From Membranipora membranacea (Eukaryota > Bryozoa > Gymnolaemata > Cheilostomatida > Membraniporidae): a stretch of DNA of 64,000 nucleotides. A program made the translations under genes and the position numbers. Below are positions 11,240 through 22,489 of this stretch, piece after piece. The stretch is from contig OU612069.1 in NCBI GenBank assembly GCA_914767715.1, positions 13,697,387-13,761,386 of the forward strand. Reading direction: 5' to 3'. Numbering within the stretch: the stretch's first letter is position 1; every line of letters starts with the position of its first letter. A model generated the notes under the pieces. It searched no databases and was not told where the DNA came from. It saw only the letters and a list, made by a program, of their open reading frames with translations.

Positions 11240-12398
11240 TACAACGGCGGAAACACAAGTTTTTTGTATACTAAAACTGTGAGTAAAATTTATCTTATCG
11301 ATGTATAGCACATCAATACAGCATTGTTGGTGATAGTAACAAAGCGATCGATGATAAAGGAGATGTTTTGTACCCTTTGCAAACAAAAACATGATATGAT
11401 CCTTTAATGGTACCAAGACTTTTGACTTAGATATTAAACTTTGTTGCAAATACATCTTACCTGAAAACAGAGATGAAATTATCCATCAATGAAGAACTCC
11501 GACCGGGCTAAATTTGCATAAATTTGCTTAACGTACAACTAACTATTATAAATAACATCAGTTCAACTTGAAAATAATATACATGTGAAGTGTTTACCCG
11601 AATCTTGCTCTAATTGCATTTCCGTTCATTTTTTGCAGAGATTTACCAATATATTGATCCCATACAAGAAGTATGACAAAGACAAATATCATCCTCAACT
11701 TAAACTTTCCGTTAAATTTTACTTAACTGCTTAAAACATTCTAAACCTGTTAATTCTTATTTTAATCTTGTTATCATCTGAATAAACTGCAACAGCATTC
11801 AACCAGTTCAATAGTTTTCCTAAATGAAGTTGTCATTTGAACCACTCAACTTGAGTACACGTACATATAATGCTTGGCATTGGCATCGATTGCAATACTA
11901 TTTCCATAGCGTATCAATAGTTGCGGAAACAGTTTTAGCTTCAGCAAATAATTCATTCAGAGCGATAGACACAAGGTGTTAAATATATCCATTATTAGTT
12001 TTTGTGCTGAAAATATTTTTCAAGACACCAATATAGGGAATTTAAAATAATATTCCTTATTTTTAGTCTCGAAATTCCATCAAATAACTGAATAGTTTAC
12101 GCGCTTATCTGTGCATAGTTGGATCACACTATGGTGCATGAATTACTGGGCAACTTGGTGAGGACTCCTATTTAGCAGATACATATAGTTCATTGATTGA
12201 GGTTGGCATTGTTTATGTGAGTGGTTGAAATTATGCCTCGTATCATAACGAATAGTCCCAAAGCATATTATCTGGATTGGAAAACTCTAGAATACAAATT
12301 AAAAATTATGATGTTGTTTGGAAGGCAATATTGTATTGCATCAATTCGGAGATGCTATTTGTCTTGTCTATTTTTCTATTAGTCACAGCGCTTGCAAA

Positions 12399-12470
12399 TG
12401 TTGTTGTTGTTGTTTTTGTTGTTTTTGTTGTTGCTGCTTTTCTTGTTGTTGTTTTGCTGTTGTTGTTGAC
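12399..12470. repeat. (GTT)n-rich microsatellite
   Basis: Imperfect GTT/GTTTTT repeats, equal to a CAA-rich tail on the minus strand. Such a tract can mark the 3' end of a minus-strand retroelement, but no element body was identified beside it. Apart from this tract the 11.8-12.8 kb interval holds nothing recognised. Confidence 0.7.
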
Positions 12471-12823
12471 AGAGCCCAGTAGCCAGTAGGCATTCACCAA
12501 GTAAGCTGAATAACTTCGATATAATAGTCATAGGATACCTCATGCTTTCTCAAGCAGTATATTTCAAACAAGATATTATATATTTTGGTTTGCAACAAAT
12601 TTTCTCTGAATCTGAAGTTCAAAATACTCAGAAATATATCAATATGAATAAAACAAACCAACATTATTTTTAATGATCAACTAACCTCAGAAATTGTCCT
12701 TGTGTGTGACATTATCCTTTGCTAGGTGCTGCCTTTGTTGGCATTGTATTTTAGTATGCAATGACTTACTTAGTTAGTTGATAGTAGATTATTCTTATTC
12801 AATCCGAAACATCTAACTCCAAT

Positions 12824-15066
12824 ATGGTAAGTAGTATCAAATGGCAGTTCTGACGTCAACAAGTTATTTTTAATTTGCTTTAATTATAAACTTTTAGAAA
12901 ACCTCAATAAACAAATAAATAAGACAACTGATGTGAAATTTCCGAAAGTCTTAACCTGATGCTTCCGATGACTTACTTTACAAGCTGCTGTAAGTTCTCT
13001 TGAGTCCAGATGATTAAAGGGTGTATGTGTAAGTTTGTACTACTTTGCAATTTGGAAAGATGATGACTCAAATCTCCCATAATCCTCCTTAAATTTCTAC
13101 CACTGTACAAACTATTGGCTGATTGTGGTTAGTGTTTAAAATAACATCTCAAACTACTTCGAAGAATGACAGATTTACTTCAATTTGTAATTTGAGAAGT
13201 TGAATAAAAACATCACCTTGCCACTTGGTTTTTACAAGCTGAGACCTTATAATTGCAGACTAACTCATCCAAAGCACCACATACACAACGCGCTGGTGTA
13301 GTACAGAGATATGCCATCGGCAGCGCTGCAGTGTTGGCTTTTACGTTTGTAGCTGTGCTGACTTACGCTATGATTGGATGTCTGAAGTGAGTTATGGTAA
13401 GACTGCTTGTGTAGAGTGTTATTAGGTGATTCAAAATGAAAATTTGTGGCCCCAATGATAACTTTTTTTGTTCAAATAAAGTCCCGTTTCAAGAATTAGG
13501 TACAATATTTGAACCATCGAACTCACACATTTAGGGTTACTTCCCTTACACAGAAACGACATAATATTATCTATATTGACATGCTCACTTAATGGACACC
13601 AAGTGAGCTAAGTGTCTATATATACCTCAAGCTTTCACTTTCTTTCAAAGAAACTGTCATAAGGGCAAAAGAACACAAATTAGATTGCTGCGTTGCCGAG
13701 CTCTATCACTTACCGTTTATAAAATATTTTCTTACATTCAAAGGTTCACTATCGATAAGTGGGTGATAATCAAAGATATGCAAGCTAGTCCCAAACATAG
13801 ATAGAGACTTAGATAGGACTTTAAATACTTACCATTAGTTTGGCTCAAACTTTTGGTTGAAATACCTCCAACCATTCCGACTTTGGGAGTTCTGAGTGGT
13901 GTTCATCTGTCACTCCTCCAGAACAACAGCAGCATCAGTAATGTGTCCTCAGGGCCGTAGTTTAGAAAAATGCTAGGGGAAGCGGAAATCCTTGAGGGTG
14001 TGAAGTAACACTAGGTTGGGTATTGTAAATTTCTCCCGTGGAGTCTGGGCCTAATCCTTAGCCTCCACAAAGCAGTTTTAATGATGATAAATAGCATATG
14101 GTAGTCCCGAATGAGCTTATTAAATTATAGCAATTAAGGCCACTCTTTTGAGCTTTTTAGGGGAGACAGCGCGCCGCTGCCTCTGCTAGAACTACAGTCG
14201 GTTAAAGTGGGTTAAAACGCAAGTTTGTCTCTGTCCGAAGACTGAGAAATACAGGTGCCTTAAAATCACGGCCCCCCTATTCGGTGCCAGGTTGCTCTCA
14301 TTCTGCTGGCAGGATGGAGCACACCTGGGACGTCAATTGAGCCCAGTTGTCGATCAATGCAGCGGTATTCGAACCCAAGACCTCAACGCTTACGCATTAG
14401 AGGTCCTTTACTGGTATTATGAAGACTAAAACCATTCACTAGTTATTTATTGTTGGATTGTTGATTGATCTGAGCAGGAAGCCTAAGAGAAGGGTCAGAA
14501 AGAAAAGAAATCAGCAAAATGTCGGAGACATTAGTAAAGATTATGTGTACCCGCCATGTCAAGGGTCATCTGAAAAATCTCCAGCACACGCAAAAGTGTG
14601 AGTTCTAAAGCTATTATTTCATTTTTGATAGATTTTACTTTGCATGCAGTATTTTATCTGAAAATTTGAACGCTCACTGGAACTAATTCATGTTTTGATC
14701 GAACTCAAATACCTAACAAAATGAAGGCTTGGTTGTCCATAGACAAACCCCTGTGACAGTATGTGGCTTTAGATAAAGTTCATTCCAATTTTCCTGCAAC
14801 TCAAGTTGTGCTCCAATTCTGCTGGTCAGTGGCCTGCAAAACATTTGCATCAACTCAAAGGAAGAAACCTCAAATGCAGACAAATATATCTATATATCTG
14901 AATGACATCAGATATCTATATACCTATCACCAAATAAACTTAAGAAAAACTTTATTGCTCATTTCTTCATTAATCAATGTTATTAAAAGTCATTACTCTT
15001 TTATGTTGCAGCACAAGCGAAAGCGGGCCTAAAGTCTCGTCAAATAGTTTTCTCTTTAGGAGGTAA
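12824..15066 (+). CDS. single-pass membrane protein exons (N-terminal part of a probable larger gene)
   Basis: Exons 12824-12826 (the ATG alone, directly before GTAAGT), 13259-13386, 14478-14597 and 15012-15066 join in phases 0, 2 and 2. Read to the TAA at 15064 they give 101 aa. Residues 2-21 are polar with an NSS glycosylation sequon, residues about 22-43 are a transmembrane helix (IGSAAVLAFTFVAVLTYAMI), and KKPKRRVRKKR follows at once, predicting a cytosolic or nucleoplasmic C-terminal side. The next exon is Ser-rich. The TAA overlaps a strong donor (AG/GTAAGC at 15063), and splicing there joins in frame to the acceptor at 15352 ahead of the next coding exon, so the stop may be intronic. 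The family is not recognised. The exon chain is well supported by signals and phases; where the protein ends is uncertain. Confidence 0.6.
12855..12923 (+). mobile_element. 5'-truncated 3' end of the LINE at 43.4-44.65 kb
   Basis: About 65 bp starting GTCAACAAGTTATTTTTAAT and ending in CAATAAACAAATAAAT is almost identical to 44577-44640 next to the reverse transcriptase remnant. It is a very short, dead-on-arrival insertion from the same retrotransposon family. It lies in the first intron of the membrane-protein gene. Confidence 0.85.
13950..14201. mobile_element. MITE, copy 1 of the CAGGSCCGTAGTT family
   Basis: The left end AGGGCCGTAGTTTAG and the right end CTAGAACTACAGTC are imperfect inverted repeats. 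The body shares GGGTGTGAA and the AGCGCGCCGCTGCCT-type segment with the copy at 61490-61693, which is in the opposite orientation. It sits in an intron of the membrane-protein gene. Confidence 0.7.
14275..14405 (-). mobile_element. tRNA-derived SINE, degraded head
   Basis: On the minus strand a B-box-like GGGTTCGAATACC follows an anticodon-arm-like stretch (CTAATGCGTAAG). Downstream it has TCCCAGGTGTGCTCC, matching CTCCCAGGTGTATTC in the SINE at 16.05-16.31 kb. The A box is not intact. It is read as a relative of that SINE rather than a functional tRNA. Confidence 0.55.
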
Positions 15067-15359
15067 GCAGAGGCTTCCAGCCATAATCTCTTTCAGGTTA
15101 GATGTTACAGTTGTGGTAGGGCCCACAAGCATTTCATTATCAATCATAAAAAACTAGCCACTAGCATAATCTAACAGGAATGTTGAATAATTTTTACAAG
15201 GAATAAGATCAATAGCTGAACCTTATAGCATCAGCGAACCCTTTATTCATATTGTTCTCGGAGACCACTCCGCCCTTCAACTCAAAACTTAAACTTAGTC
15301 TCTCAAGCTAATATATCAACAGCAAAAATCGATAATATTCCATATCTGTCAGACCTTTA

Positions 15360-18300
15360 ATGGCCGCCGTCTCAGGAGGAAGTATCCAGTTCAGTCGATC
15401 TCAGAAGCGTGTCCTCAGTGATGAGGAGGAGTCAGACTATAATATCCCTGATCCGACTCAAGACTTCGCAGCGATGAAGGCGAGCGTGATGGCCAGACAG
15501 GCAAGTGGCCTCTCTATGCTTGGAGGAAACAGCAACAGCAGCAAACTTTTTAGGTGAGCTAATATGTTAGAGTTCAAGGAATAAGTTCCCCTTATCTCAT
15601 AAGCATTAGCATAAGTTGTTTTTCAGTTTATCTCCTTCTTTTTTACGACTTTATTGGCATAACTCTTTTTAATTTATGACTATTGACATGAGTTGTAGAA
15701 AGACAACTTCTAAACTAGATTAAAATCAAATGACTCCAGTCAGCAGGCATTCACTGCTTGATGCCAGAGTAGCAGCCCTCTCCCCCCCCCCCTCTTCTCT
15801 CTCACACTTCTTTTATTGAAACATGTCAAGGAAAAATCCCCAGCTCAAAAATATACAGAAGCGGTAAGCTGAGACATTGAACCCATATACTTTGTTTCAA
15901 TCGCCAGAGTATGATGAAAAGAATTATAATATCAGTATCTGCTTACAATCTTTAATTACTTTAATTTATTTAGAATCTCAGGACAAGGGGTACATTCTGC
16001 TGTACAGCGCTCCATGGAAAGGTGAGGTTATATATGCCGTAATTGATTAAGGTCAGGTCAGGTCAGGTAAGGTCAGGTCAGGTGGTTCACCTTTTATCGG
16101 TAACCATGGATCGGTACCACCTGTTGCATGGGTCAGGATATCAGCGACTAAACCGATCACTGCCTCTCTGTTTGCAGGCAGGTCTGAATACACCTGGGAG
16201 GGGGGCCAACCAAACACCAGAAGTTGATGGACTGCTGTGGGATTCGAACCCACGTCCTTCCACATTTGCACGTTGAAAGACTGGCGCTCTAACCAACTGA
16301 GCCAACTCCTACTCCTACTACTAATAGTTCACATTTCCACAATGTACTCAGGATTACCAGAGAGATCCAAGATGTCTCCTAACTAAGTTTTAAGTATTTA
16401 CTTGTTAAATTTAAAACAAGAGACTTATCATCATGTGCTGTCCAAATTATCCGAATTGTACATTTTTTTAATTGTTCTTCGAGGGATTGGGAATTTTACA
16501 TGACATGACTTGCTTGGCTAACACCAAACACGAATCCTCAATTGCATAGAACACCTAGCCCAAGACTGTTGACTGGAGTAATTGACCCATATTTACTTGC
16601 CATTTGCCATCTGTCATAAGAAAATTGTCCAATCATCTTAGTTTAACTCCTGAATACCTAACTTGTGCTAGTTATAATTAGTTAATAGTTATTAGTCTAA
16701 ATAAGTATTTACATAAAGTAGGCTCAATGCATTGGATTGCAACATCTAACAGACCATGGTTTTGTGTTTTGTTTCACGGTGTATAGTATGCCAAAGATGG
16801 GCGGTTCTCCTAAGAAGGTGATAGCTGGGTTTACTCCGATGCTCCAGAATCAGATGGTTCAGAATCACACCCCACCACCCTCAAATGGTGATGGGTTTAT
16901 TAAAAACTTTGGCCAGTTCTTTGATCGCATTAACGCACAGCCAGGTAAGCATTAGAATTCATTCTAGGAACTCCTTGATTGTGTTTTGAATACAGCTTGC
17001 AGCTTTTGAAATAAATGAAACGATTTCATTGACGCACGAATGATAGCAAATGTTATCAAATTATACGATTTATCTCCACATCCACACTTACCATGTGGTT
17101 ACACTTTTACCAGCCATTCACTTAATACGCTGTAATACTGCTAAGTCTAAGTTCTCAGACGGCTCCAACAAGAGTTAGTAGCATAACATTGTCAACCACC
17201 AATTCCACTAACTCGCATTGGAGCTGTCTGAGCACCTAGACTAACTAAAAGTGTTGATCTTAATGATTCACAGTTAGTTGGACGGCTTGATCAACCCATA
17301 TAGGTTTTTTACTTGGTGCTTTTGATGACGATATCATCTCATGGATGTTCATCCAAGTGCGTCAAGGTGGTTGAAAGATGATATAAAAATAATACATGAC
17401 CACTTTAGGGGTCTTAGATGTTGTGAAAGACTGTCGAAAACTAGTACAATTATATTATATTGTATTGTATTATGTTGTCCTAAAGAGGGCAACTAAGCCA
17501 GCGTGCATCACAGTTTCAGATTCATTCGTATTTTGGGGTGTTTTGAACAACGATGCTAGATTTTAAAAAAAATTTTGGAAGGCTTGAGCTCTATGGGTCC
17601 CTGAGTCAACCCCTTTACAAAGACAAGACAAGACATATGTTATATTATATTTTATTATATTATATTATAAATTACAATTATATTATTATTAGATTATCTT
17701 TGTTTAACTTCTTTGATTATAGAAAGCATGGTGATCCATAAAGTTCATCATGATGGACCAGGTGCAAGAATTGGAAATGAATTTCCGATCACCAACAAAC
17801 AACCAGCGACGAGCAGCAAGTTCATATTCGGCCCAGCTCCTGAAAATAGCCCATCAAAGATATTTGGAGGTAGTTCGATTGATATGACTATTAGCTCTGA
17901 GAAGTTCATCTATACAAATTCTAAAAGTGAGCCAACTACCCTGTTGCTAGTAAGATTTGACAAGCTTAGAGAGGCTGAATAGCATCATAAAGGGCGGGAA
18001 TCACTTTAGCCAATGTCTTGGATCTTGGATATCATTGGATGTGTGGTGGGAAAAAGAGCCAATGCCAGGTCACAGATGTTGAGATATAGCGAAAGTTAAA
18101 CTGAATTATTTGACACTAACAATAATATATAGGTACCTCTAGGAAAGTACCATCTGACCTGGCATTGGCTCTTTCCCTCCCACTAGCCAATCAGAGCCTA
18201 AAACATCGACAGGGTGAGCTTAGGCATACATCTATGATAGAGTATCATTAATTTTTGGCGATGCACTCGGGGGAGATATTTCGAGTTAGTCTAAGTGCTC

Positions 18301-19402
18301 ACTGCGAGTTTGTGGCATTATGTTATAAATCATTCCTTAGGAGTGTTGATATTGTGCTGTTCTAAGGAATTTATTTTGTCTAATGATAAAATAAATAGAT
18401 AACTAACTCTAAGGAATTGTCCACTCCTCCCTAAAAGATTCATTTTAATGTGGGGATGACTCCGATGTTAGTTGGATTTATGCCGAACCCTCAGACCGTT
18501 AACATGTAGACATTGTCTCAGATAAAATATCAGGGGCTATCAGTTCACATATTGAGCAACTTCTTTCCTCTTGCGGCGGATAGATACCTCAAAACTTGAG
18601 GTACTATGCTTTTAAAAAACCTTCCGTCAAGAGAGGGAGCAAGGCTTGTTATAACACGATGCATTCTCACCAAAGATTTATACTCTCTGAGGTGATGGGT
18701 ATGGATCTTCATGTTTTGTCCATGTCACATGACTTGTCTTGACACAACGTTAGATACAGTAGTTAGCAGTTAAGTTACAATGGTTTTAGACCATAAAACT
18801 TTTCAGCGCCACACATCGATAATTCAAGTGCACATCACACACCGCATAACATTTAAATCATCTGCAATTTTTTTTATAGAACACGCTACTTTGTCACCTG
18901 TCGCCCTTACAAATGAAAGTGAGTAAATGTCCACAACTTGCTAAGTAAGATTGTATGTATGTTATTTGAGTTAACTGACCTTACAGTAACCTGATGGTCT
19001 GGTTTCTGTATAGTGCAGTTCTCAGGAATTCCTAAAAAAGATCATCGTAGATCAAATTTGGGTTAACGCTACCCTGTTGTAAAGATTTCATTTCAAACAG
19101 TAGTTGTGTTGATTGAGTGCAGAGAAATCTAAACTAACAGCTGTCACAGCCCTAGAAATTATACCAATCTAAATTCAAAACATACAAGGTAATCAAACCA
19201 GTGAAGATGGTACAGACGGGTTTGAGATTCTTCTTCTGCAGCAGCAAATTTATAAATTCTTCTTTTTTATACAGAATCCGTGCGGCAGACGGTCTCACCA
19301 AAGACTTCTAACAGACAGCAAGCTCCTAGTATGCCCAAACTCAATGAGGAAAAGAGGAGAAAAGTACGCAAGAAAAAGCGCAAATCAGGAATCCCCACAT
19401 GA
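15360..19402 (+). CDS. basic, low-complexity protein with FIFG/KIFG motifs (probable C-terminal part of the 12.8 kb gene)
   Basis: Exons 15353/15360-15553, 15974-16021, 16787-16944, 17723-17869, 18880-18918 and 19275-19402 all join in consistent phases with GT-AG borders. Starting at the ATG at 15360 gives 237 aa; joined to the upstream exons through 15062/15353 gives 340 aa. Features are an acidic patch (DEEESDY), Ser/Pro-rich segments, a segment GFIKNFGQFFDRI, the motifs FIFG and KIFG (340-aa numbering 270-285) and a strongly basic end, KRRKVRKKKRK, typical of a nuclear localisation signal. AATAAA lies at about 19481. The family is not recognised. If fused to the membrane segment, a membrane anchor plus NLS plus FG-type motifs would be compatible with a nuclear-envelope or pore membrane protein of POM121 type, but that is inference from composition only. 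Confidence 0.68.
16046..16312 (-). mobile_element. tRNA-derived SINE with GACCT pentamer tail
   Basis: The minus strand begins with a tRNA-like head: A box TGGCTCAGTTGGTTAGAGCG and B box GGGTTCGAATCCC. A unique body of about 170 bp follows, and the element ends in repeats of CTGAC with one CTTAC. The tRNA acceptor stem cannot pair, so this is a SINE and not a tRNA gene. The plus- and minus-strand frames of 72-77 codons over it are artefacts. It lies in an intron of the gene above. Confidence 0.85.
17142..17245. mobile_element. palindromic MITE with TAGCAT...TCAACCAC core
   Basis: The arms TAAGTCTAAG...CAGACGGCTCCAA and TTGGAGCTGTCTGAGCACCTAGACT are inverted repeats. The centre holds GTAGCATAACATTGTCAACCAC, a core shared with elements at 20.1 and 51.6 kb. 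It is intronic. Confidence 0.7.
18032..18198. mobile_element. palindromic MITE, GAGCCAATGCCAGGTC arms
   Basis: GTGGGAAAAAGAGCCAATGC and CAGGTCACAGATG (18046-18078) are repeated in inverted orientation at 18151-18183 with few mismatches. The loop is about 70 bp. It is intronic in the basic-protein gene. Confidence 0.75.
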
Positions 19403-19469
19403 TCATCTAAAATTTATGTTGTGGTTGCAGAACTGTATATTTTTAGGCCGCTTAGATGTATCAGAGTAA

Positions 19470-19915
19470 TATATTATTTAAATAAAACAATGGGGGAACA
19501 GTATTAATACATATTATATGGATAAAGATATAAAAATTATCAGAGAGGGGATTATCTAAATGAAAATTCAAAAAACAATAAAATTGGATGTGAGCATGAA
19601 TTGTCTTCCTTTTAATGAGGTGGGCACAACTCTCCACAGCAACTATTTTTCTCAGCTTCACTTAGTCATAATACAATATCTTCAAAAGAATAGGATGCTA
19701 TTCTCCATCATACAATAATAAGATGTTTTTGATGTTTGGTACAGTCATGATTTTAACAATGTAAGCAGCAGAATAGAGCCATATCAAAGTTTTGAACATT
19801 GACCAACAAGACAACATGGTCCGATGACTACAACGCACACAATTACTATTACAGACCTCTAACATTACATCTGGTCTCACCGTAGATATGTAAAGCAAAG
19901 CAATATCTCATAATA
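19470..19915. repeat. segmental duplicate with relic of a DDX3 exon edge
   Basis: Positions 19580-19660 and 19765-19860 align with 22620-22700 and 22755-22860 (shared ACAACTCTCCACAGCAAC and GAATTGTCTTC). At 19862-19900 the plus-strand text CTGGTCTCACCGTAGAT closely matches the DDX3 exon 9 boundary at 28250-28267, including the adjacent intron. This is a non-functional fragment. Confidence 0.65.
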
Positions 19916-20043
19916 TATACAGAAAAATATTAAAATATATTATATCATAATAATCAGTTTATTATGATATAAATACATATTTATAAAATCAGCATCAGCT
20001 TATTTATCCCCTGCGCTGTGACCCAACAAAAAGTCTAAACTAT
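19916..20043. other. AT-rich intergenic sequence
   Basis: Low-complexity TATA-rich sequence between the duplicate block and the next MITE; nothing else is recognised. A similar (TATAAA)n-like stretch lies at 20195-20260. Confidence 0.5.
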
Positions 20044-20173
20044 CTCAAGCGCTCAAGCTGTGACAGGATAGCTGGTACATATAATAGCATTTCATTGTCA
20101 ACCACTTTCCCCAAAGGAGTTGATAATTTAATGCTACTACCAGCTGTTCCAGGACAGTTTGAGCGCTTGAACT
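20044..20173. mobile_element. MITE with GCGCTCAA...AGCTGGTA terminal inverted repeats
   Basis: The ends CAAGCGCTCAAGCTGT and ACAGTTTGAGCGCTTGA are inverted, and the inner AGCTGGTA/TACCAGCT also pair. The centre has TAGCATTTCATTGTCAACCAC. The same ends and inner box recur at 55823-55940, so these are two copies of one family. Confidence 0.75.
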
Positions 20174-20670
20174 GATACTACACCTAATACCTACACAAAT
20201 ATAAATATAAAAAATAATAAATAAAATAAATAAATATAAATATAATATAATATAAATATAAGTCATTTGAGCAATACTAAGACTAGCCTTTGCTTTCTAT
20301 TCACCATATGGCCAATTACATATTGTGGACCTTCTCCGATTTACTAAGAATATGGAAGCCTCAGATTATTCAAATCTTTTCATGAAATCATTCTCTGGTT
20401 ACCAATATTGGTGATGAAATGGTTTCAAACATTTGGCAAGATGCAAGCTCATAACTCGCGAAGGATGACGCTTATAGCAACAAGTTATGTCACTTGTCAC
20501 CGTTTGGCATCACATTTGATTGCAAGCTTTGGTGAAATATTTGTTGTAATGTCAATTTTCCGCATATATCAAGACAATAATTTGGCGTTTGCAAAATCTT
20601 TGCTTGTAGATTAGTCTTGTGAAATTTCAGATTCTAATTAATTGGAAACCGGTTGTATTAAATTCCTGAC

Positions 20671-20760
20671 TAGCCTTGTCACGCGGCCACGGTCTTTGGC
20701 TCTTTTGGTTTTGGTGCCAAAACCAAAAAACCAAAAGCCGTCGCTGCGGGACAAAGCTAG
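20671..20760. mobile_element. hAT-like MITE, TAGCCTTGTC ends
   Basis: The inverted ends TAGCCTTGTC and GACAAAGCTA are flanked by direct TTCCTGAC repeats (20663-20670 and 20761-20768), an 8-bp target-site duplication. The interior has inverted copies of CCAAAACC. It is one of three such elements in the window. Confidence 0.75.
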
Positions 20761-20886
20761 TTCCTGACAGGTAAAAGCTAATAAATTAGATGTTGGGACG
20801 CAGCCATTACATATCAAAGAGTGGACTAATTGTCTTCAATCATCAGTATACATTTCCACTGGAGTAAACTTTCCACGCAGATAAAT

Positions 20887-22327
20887 ATGAATATACACTT
20901 TGTGTTGTCAATTGTGATCCTCTCTGTGGTGGCAGGAGCAGGTAAGAATCACTTTATCTTCACCAATCAAGTTTTAGCTTTTGAGATACTCTGTATAAAA
21001 CATCAACACACTATTCTATTCATTTCTATATGGTACCAAATGAACCATTGATGGCAATGACTTCAATAGTTCAGCATCAACTAAAACGGAGCCTTTGTCA
21101 TTTTATTCACGTGTTTTTATTTCTCTCACATTTCTCCATGTTTCATATATATACTATAGGTAGAACATACTATTAAATGCCTATAGCGATGACTTCGCAC
21201 TGTATTACATCTACATATAAGTTTTACTTTGTTGAATTTTTTTGACCTGATTTCATTGTTCACGATGGTTTGTTAAATGATTTTATAAATTATTTGAGAT
21301 GATCTCCCACTGTTCTAATTAAAAAATATTTTTATCTGCTTCATTCATAGCTGCAGTAAACAGATGTACACTGGAGAAGTCTGCCGATGGGCCCGGTCAG
21401 TTCTCAGTGACCAGATATTACTATAACAGTGAGACTAAGCTATGTAAACCCTTCATTTATACCGGATACAATACCAACGCTAACAACTTCCTGTAAGTAA
21501 GACAATCATTCACCAAACTTACATCAAGACTACACTATTATTATGTGTATCGCTGATCGTTAGAGTCAATTTGGTACTAATTCCTAACATGTACCTGCCA
21601 CTAATTGATAAAACTGAACACCGAATTCCTTGTGATGGTATACAAAGATTAGTGAATTAGTTCACTCTCTATCGATCAGAAATATATGTGCAGTAGTATA
21701 TTACGTCATCAGTGAGATCATTCATTCACCTCTGCCTGTTTATGACGAACCAGAGGTTGGGCTGCCCCTGAAGAGGCACGCAAGGTGCCCTAAGTTCTCA
21801 TACGGTGGGTATGATGCATCCTAGAAATCTAGAATTCATCCTAGAGGTGAGGCCATCAAAGACCTACTGAACCGTGGGTGTGCAGCCAAAAACTGAAAAC
21901 AGGCACTTATCATCCATCAGTAGACACTTTGATCTTGGCAAACAGGCCGACAATGATTTACCTCAGCAAACTAAGTTACCTCTCATGTTGTTTTCTGATC
22001 ACACATACAAGCTTGAAATGTGCCATCATATTATTTAGGTTTAAAAAGTTAAGTTATCCTGGTTGACATGAGAGGGCTCAACAAACACAACTCCACAAAA
22101 CAACACATTCGGAAGCCATGAATTGATATTGAACTTGATTTGGAAAGAGTACATTACAGTAATCACAGTATATCACAGCTGAACGAATGTTTTCATTTTA
22201 TCTTTATTGTAGGAAGCAGCTGGAGTGTTTCGAGGCTTGTGGAGATTTGAGAGCAGTTTTTAAGACTTTCACCAAGACTCAAATCAAATGTCTGATCATT
22301 CAATCTCGACCTGATTGCCTGCTATAA
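20887..22327 (+). CDS. secreted Kunitz-like peptide lacking the second disulfide
   Basis: Exons 20887-20941, 21351-21492 and 22213-22327 (phases 1 and 2) give 103 aa; AATAAA lies at about 22365. Residues 1-19 are a signal peptide (MNIHFVLSIVILSVVAGAA). Residues 24-75 follow the BPTI/Kunitz pattern: C24, aromatic RYYYN, LC50KPFIYTGY, NNF and C71FEAC75. The cysteines equivalent to BPTI Cys14 and Cys38 are absent (GPG at 32-34 and Tyr58), so the bond next to the protease-binding loop is missing, and the P1-equivalent residue is near Gln35. Canonical serine-protease inhibition is therefore doubtful. Kunitz-fold peptides with the same missing bond are known, for example conkunitzin-type channel blockers. 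After the domain come 28 residues with two extra cysteines (C92, C101) of unknown pairing. Secretion and fold are well supported; the target is unknown. Confidence 0.82.
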
Positions 22328-22489
22328 TTATCTACTATTTGTATGTCATTTTATCAAAGTGAATCGAATAAAACTAAGACCATGCTCTAATGAAGAGGTT
22401 TTCATATGTGCCTTTCCACTGCCACCCCAATCTTAAACTGACATCCTGTAACGAGCATTAGCATTTATCACGTAATGGCTGGTATGTAT

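Noticed and set aside
10869-11455. Cys- and Val-rich minus-strand frames over the Gly/Tyr repeat exon
   Set aside because: They are antisense shadows of the repeat-coding exon, which has a signal peptide and splice sites on the plus strand.
12277-12489. Val/Leu-rich frame resembling a membrane helix
   Set aside because: It is the (GTT)n microsatellite translated as Val and Leu.
16215-16312. Functional tRNA gene on the minus strand
   Set aside because: A and B boxes are good but the acceptor stem does not pair and a SINE body with a pentamer tail follows.
17713-17982. Reading exon 17723 through to a stop at 17982
   Set aside because: A donor at 17870 followed by an in-phase exon at 18880 gives a better model; the read-through could still be a minor isoform.
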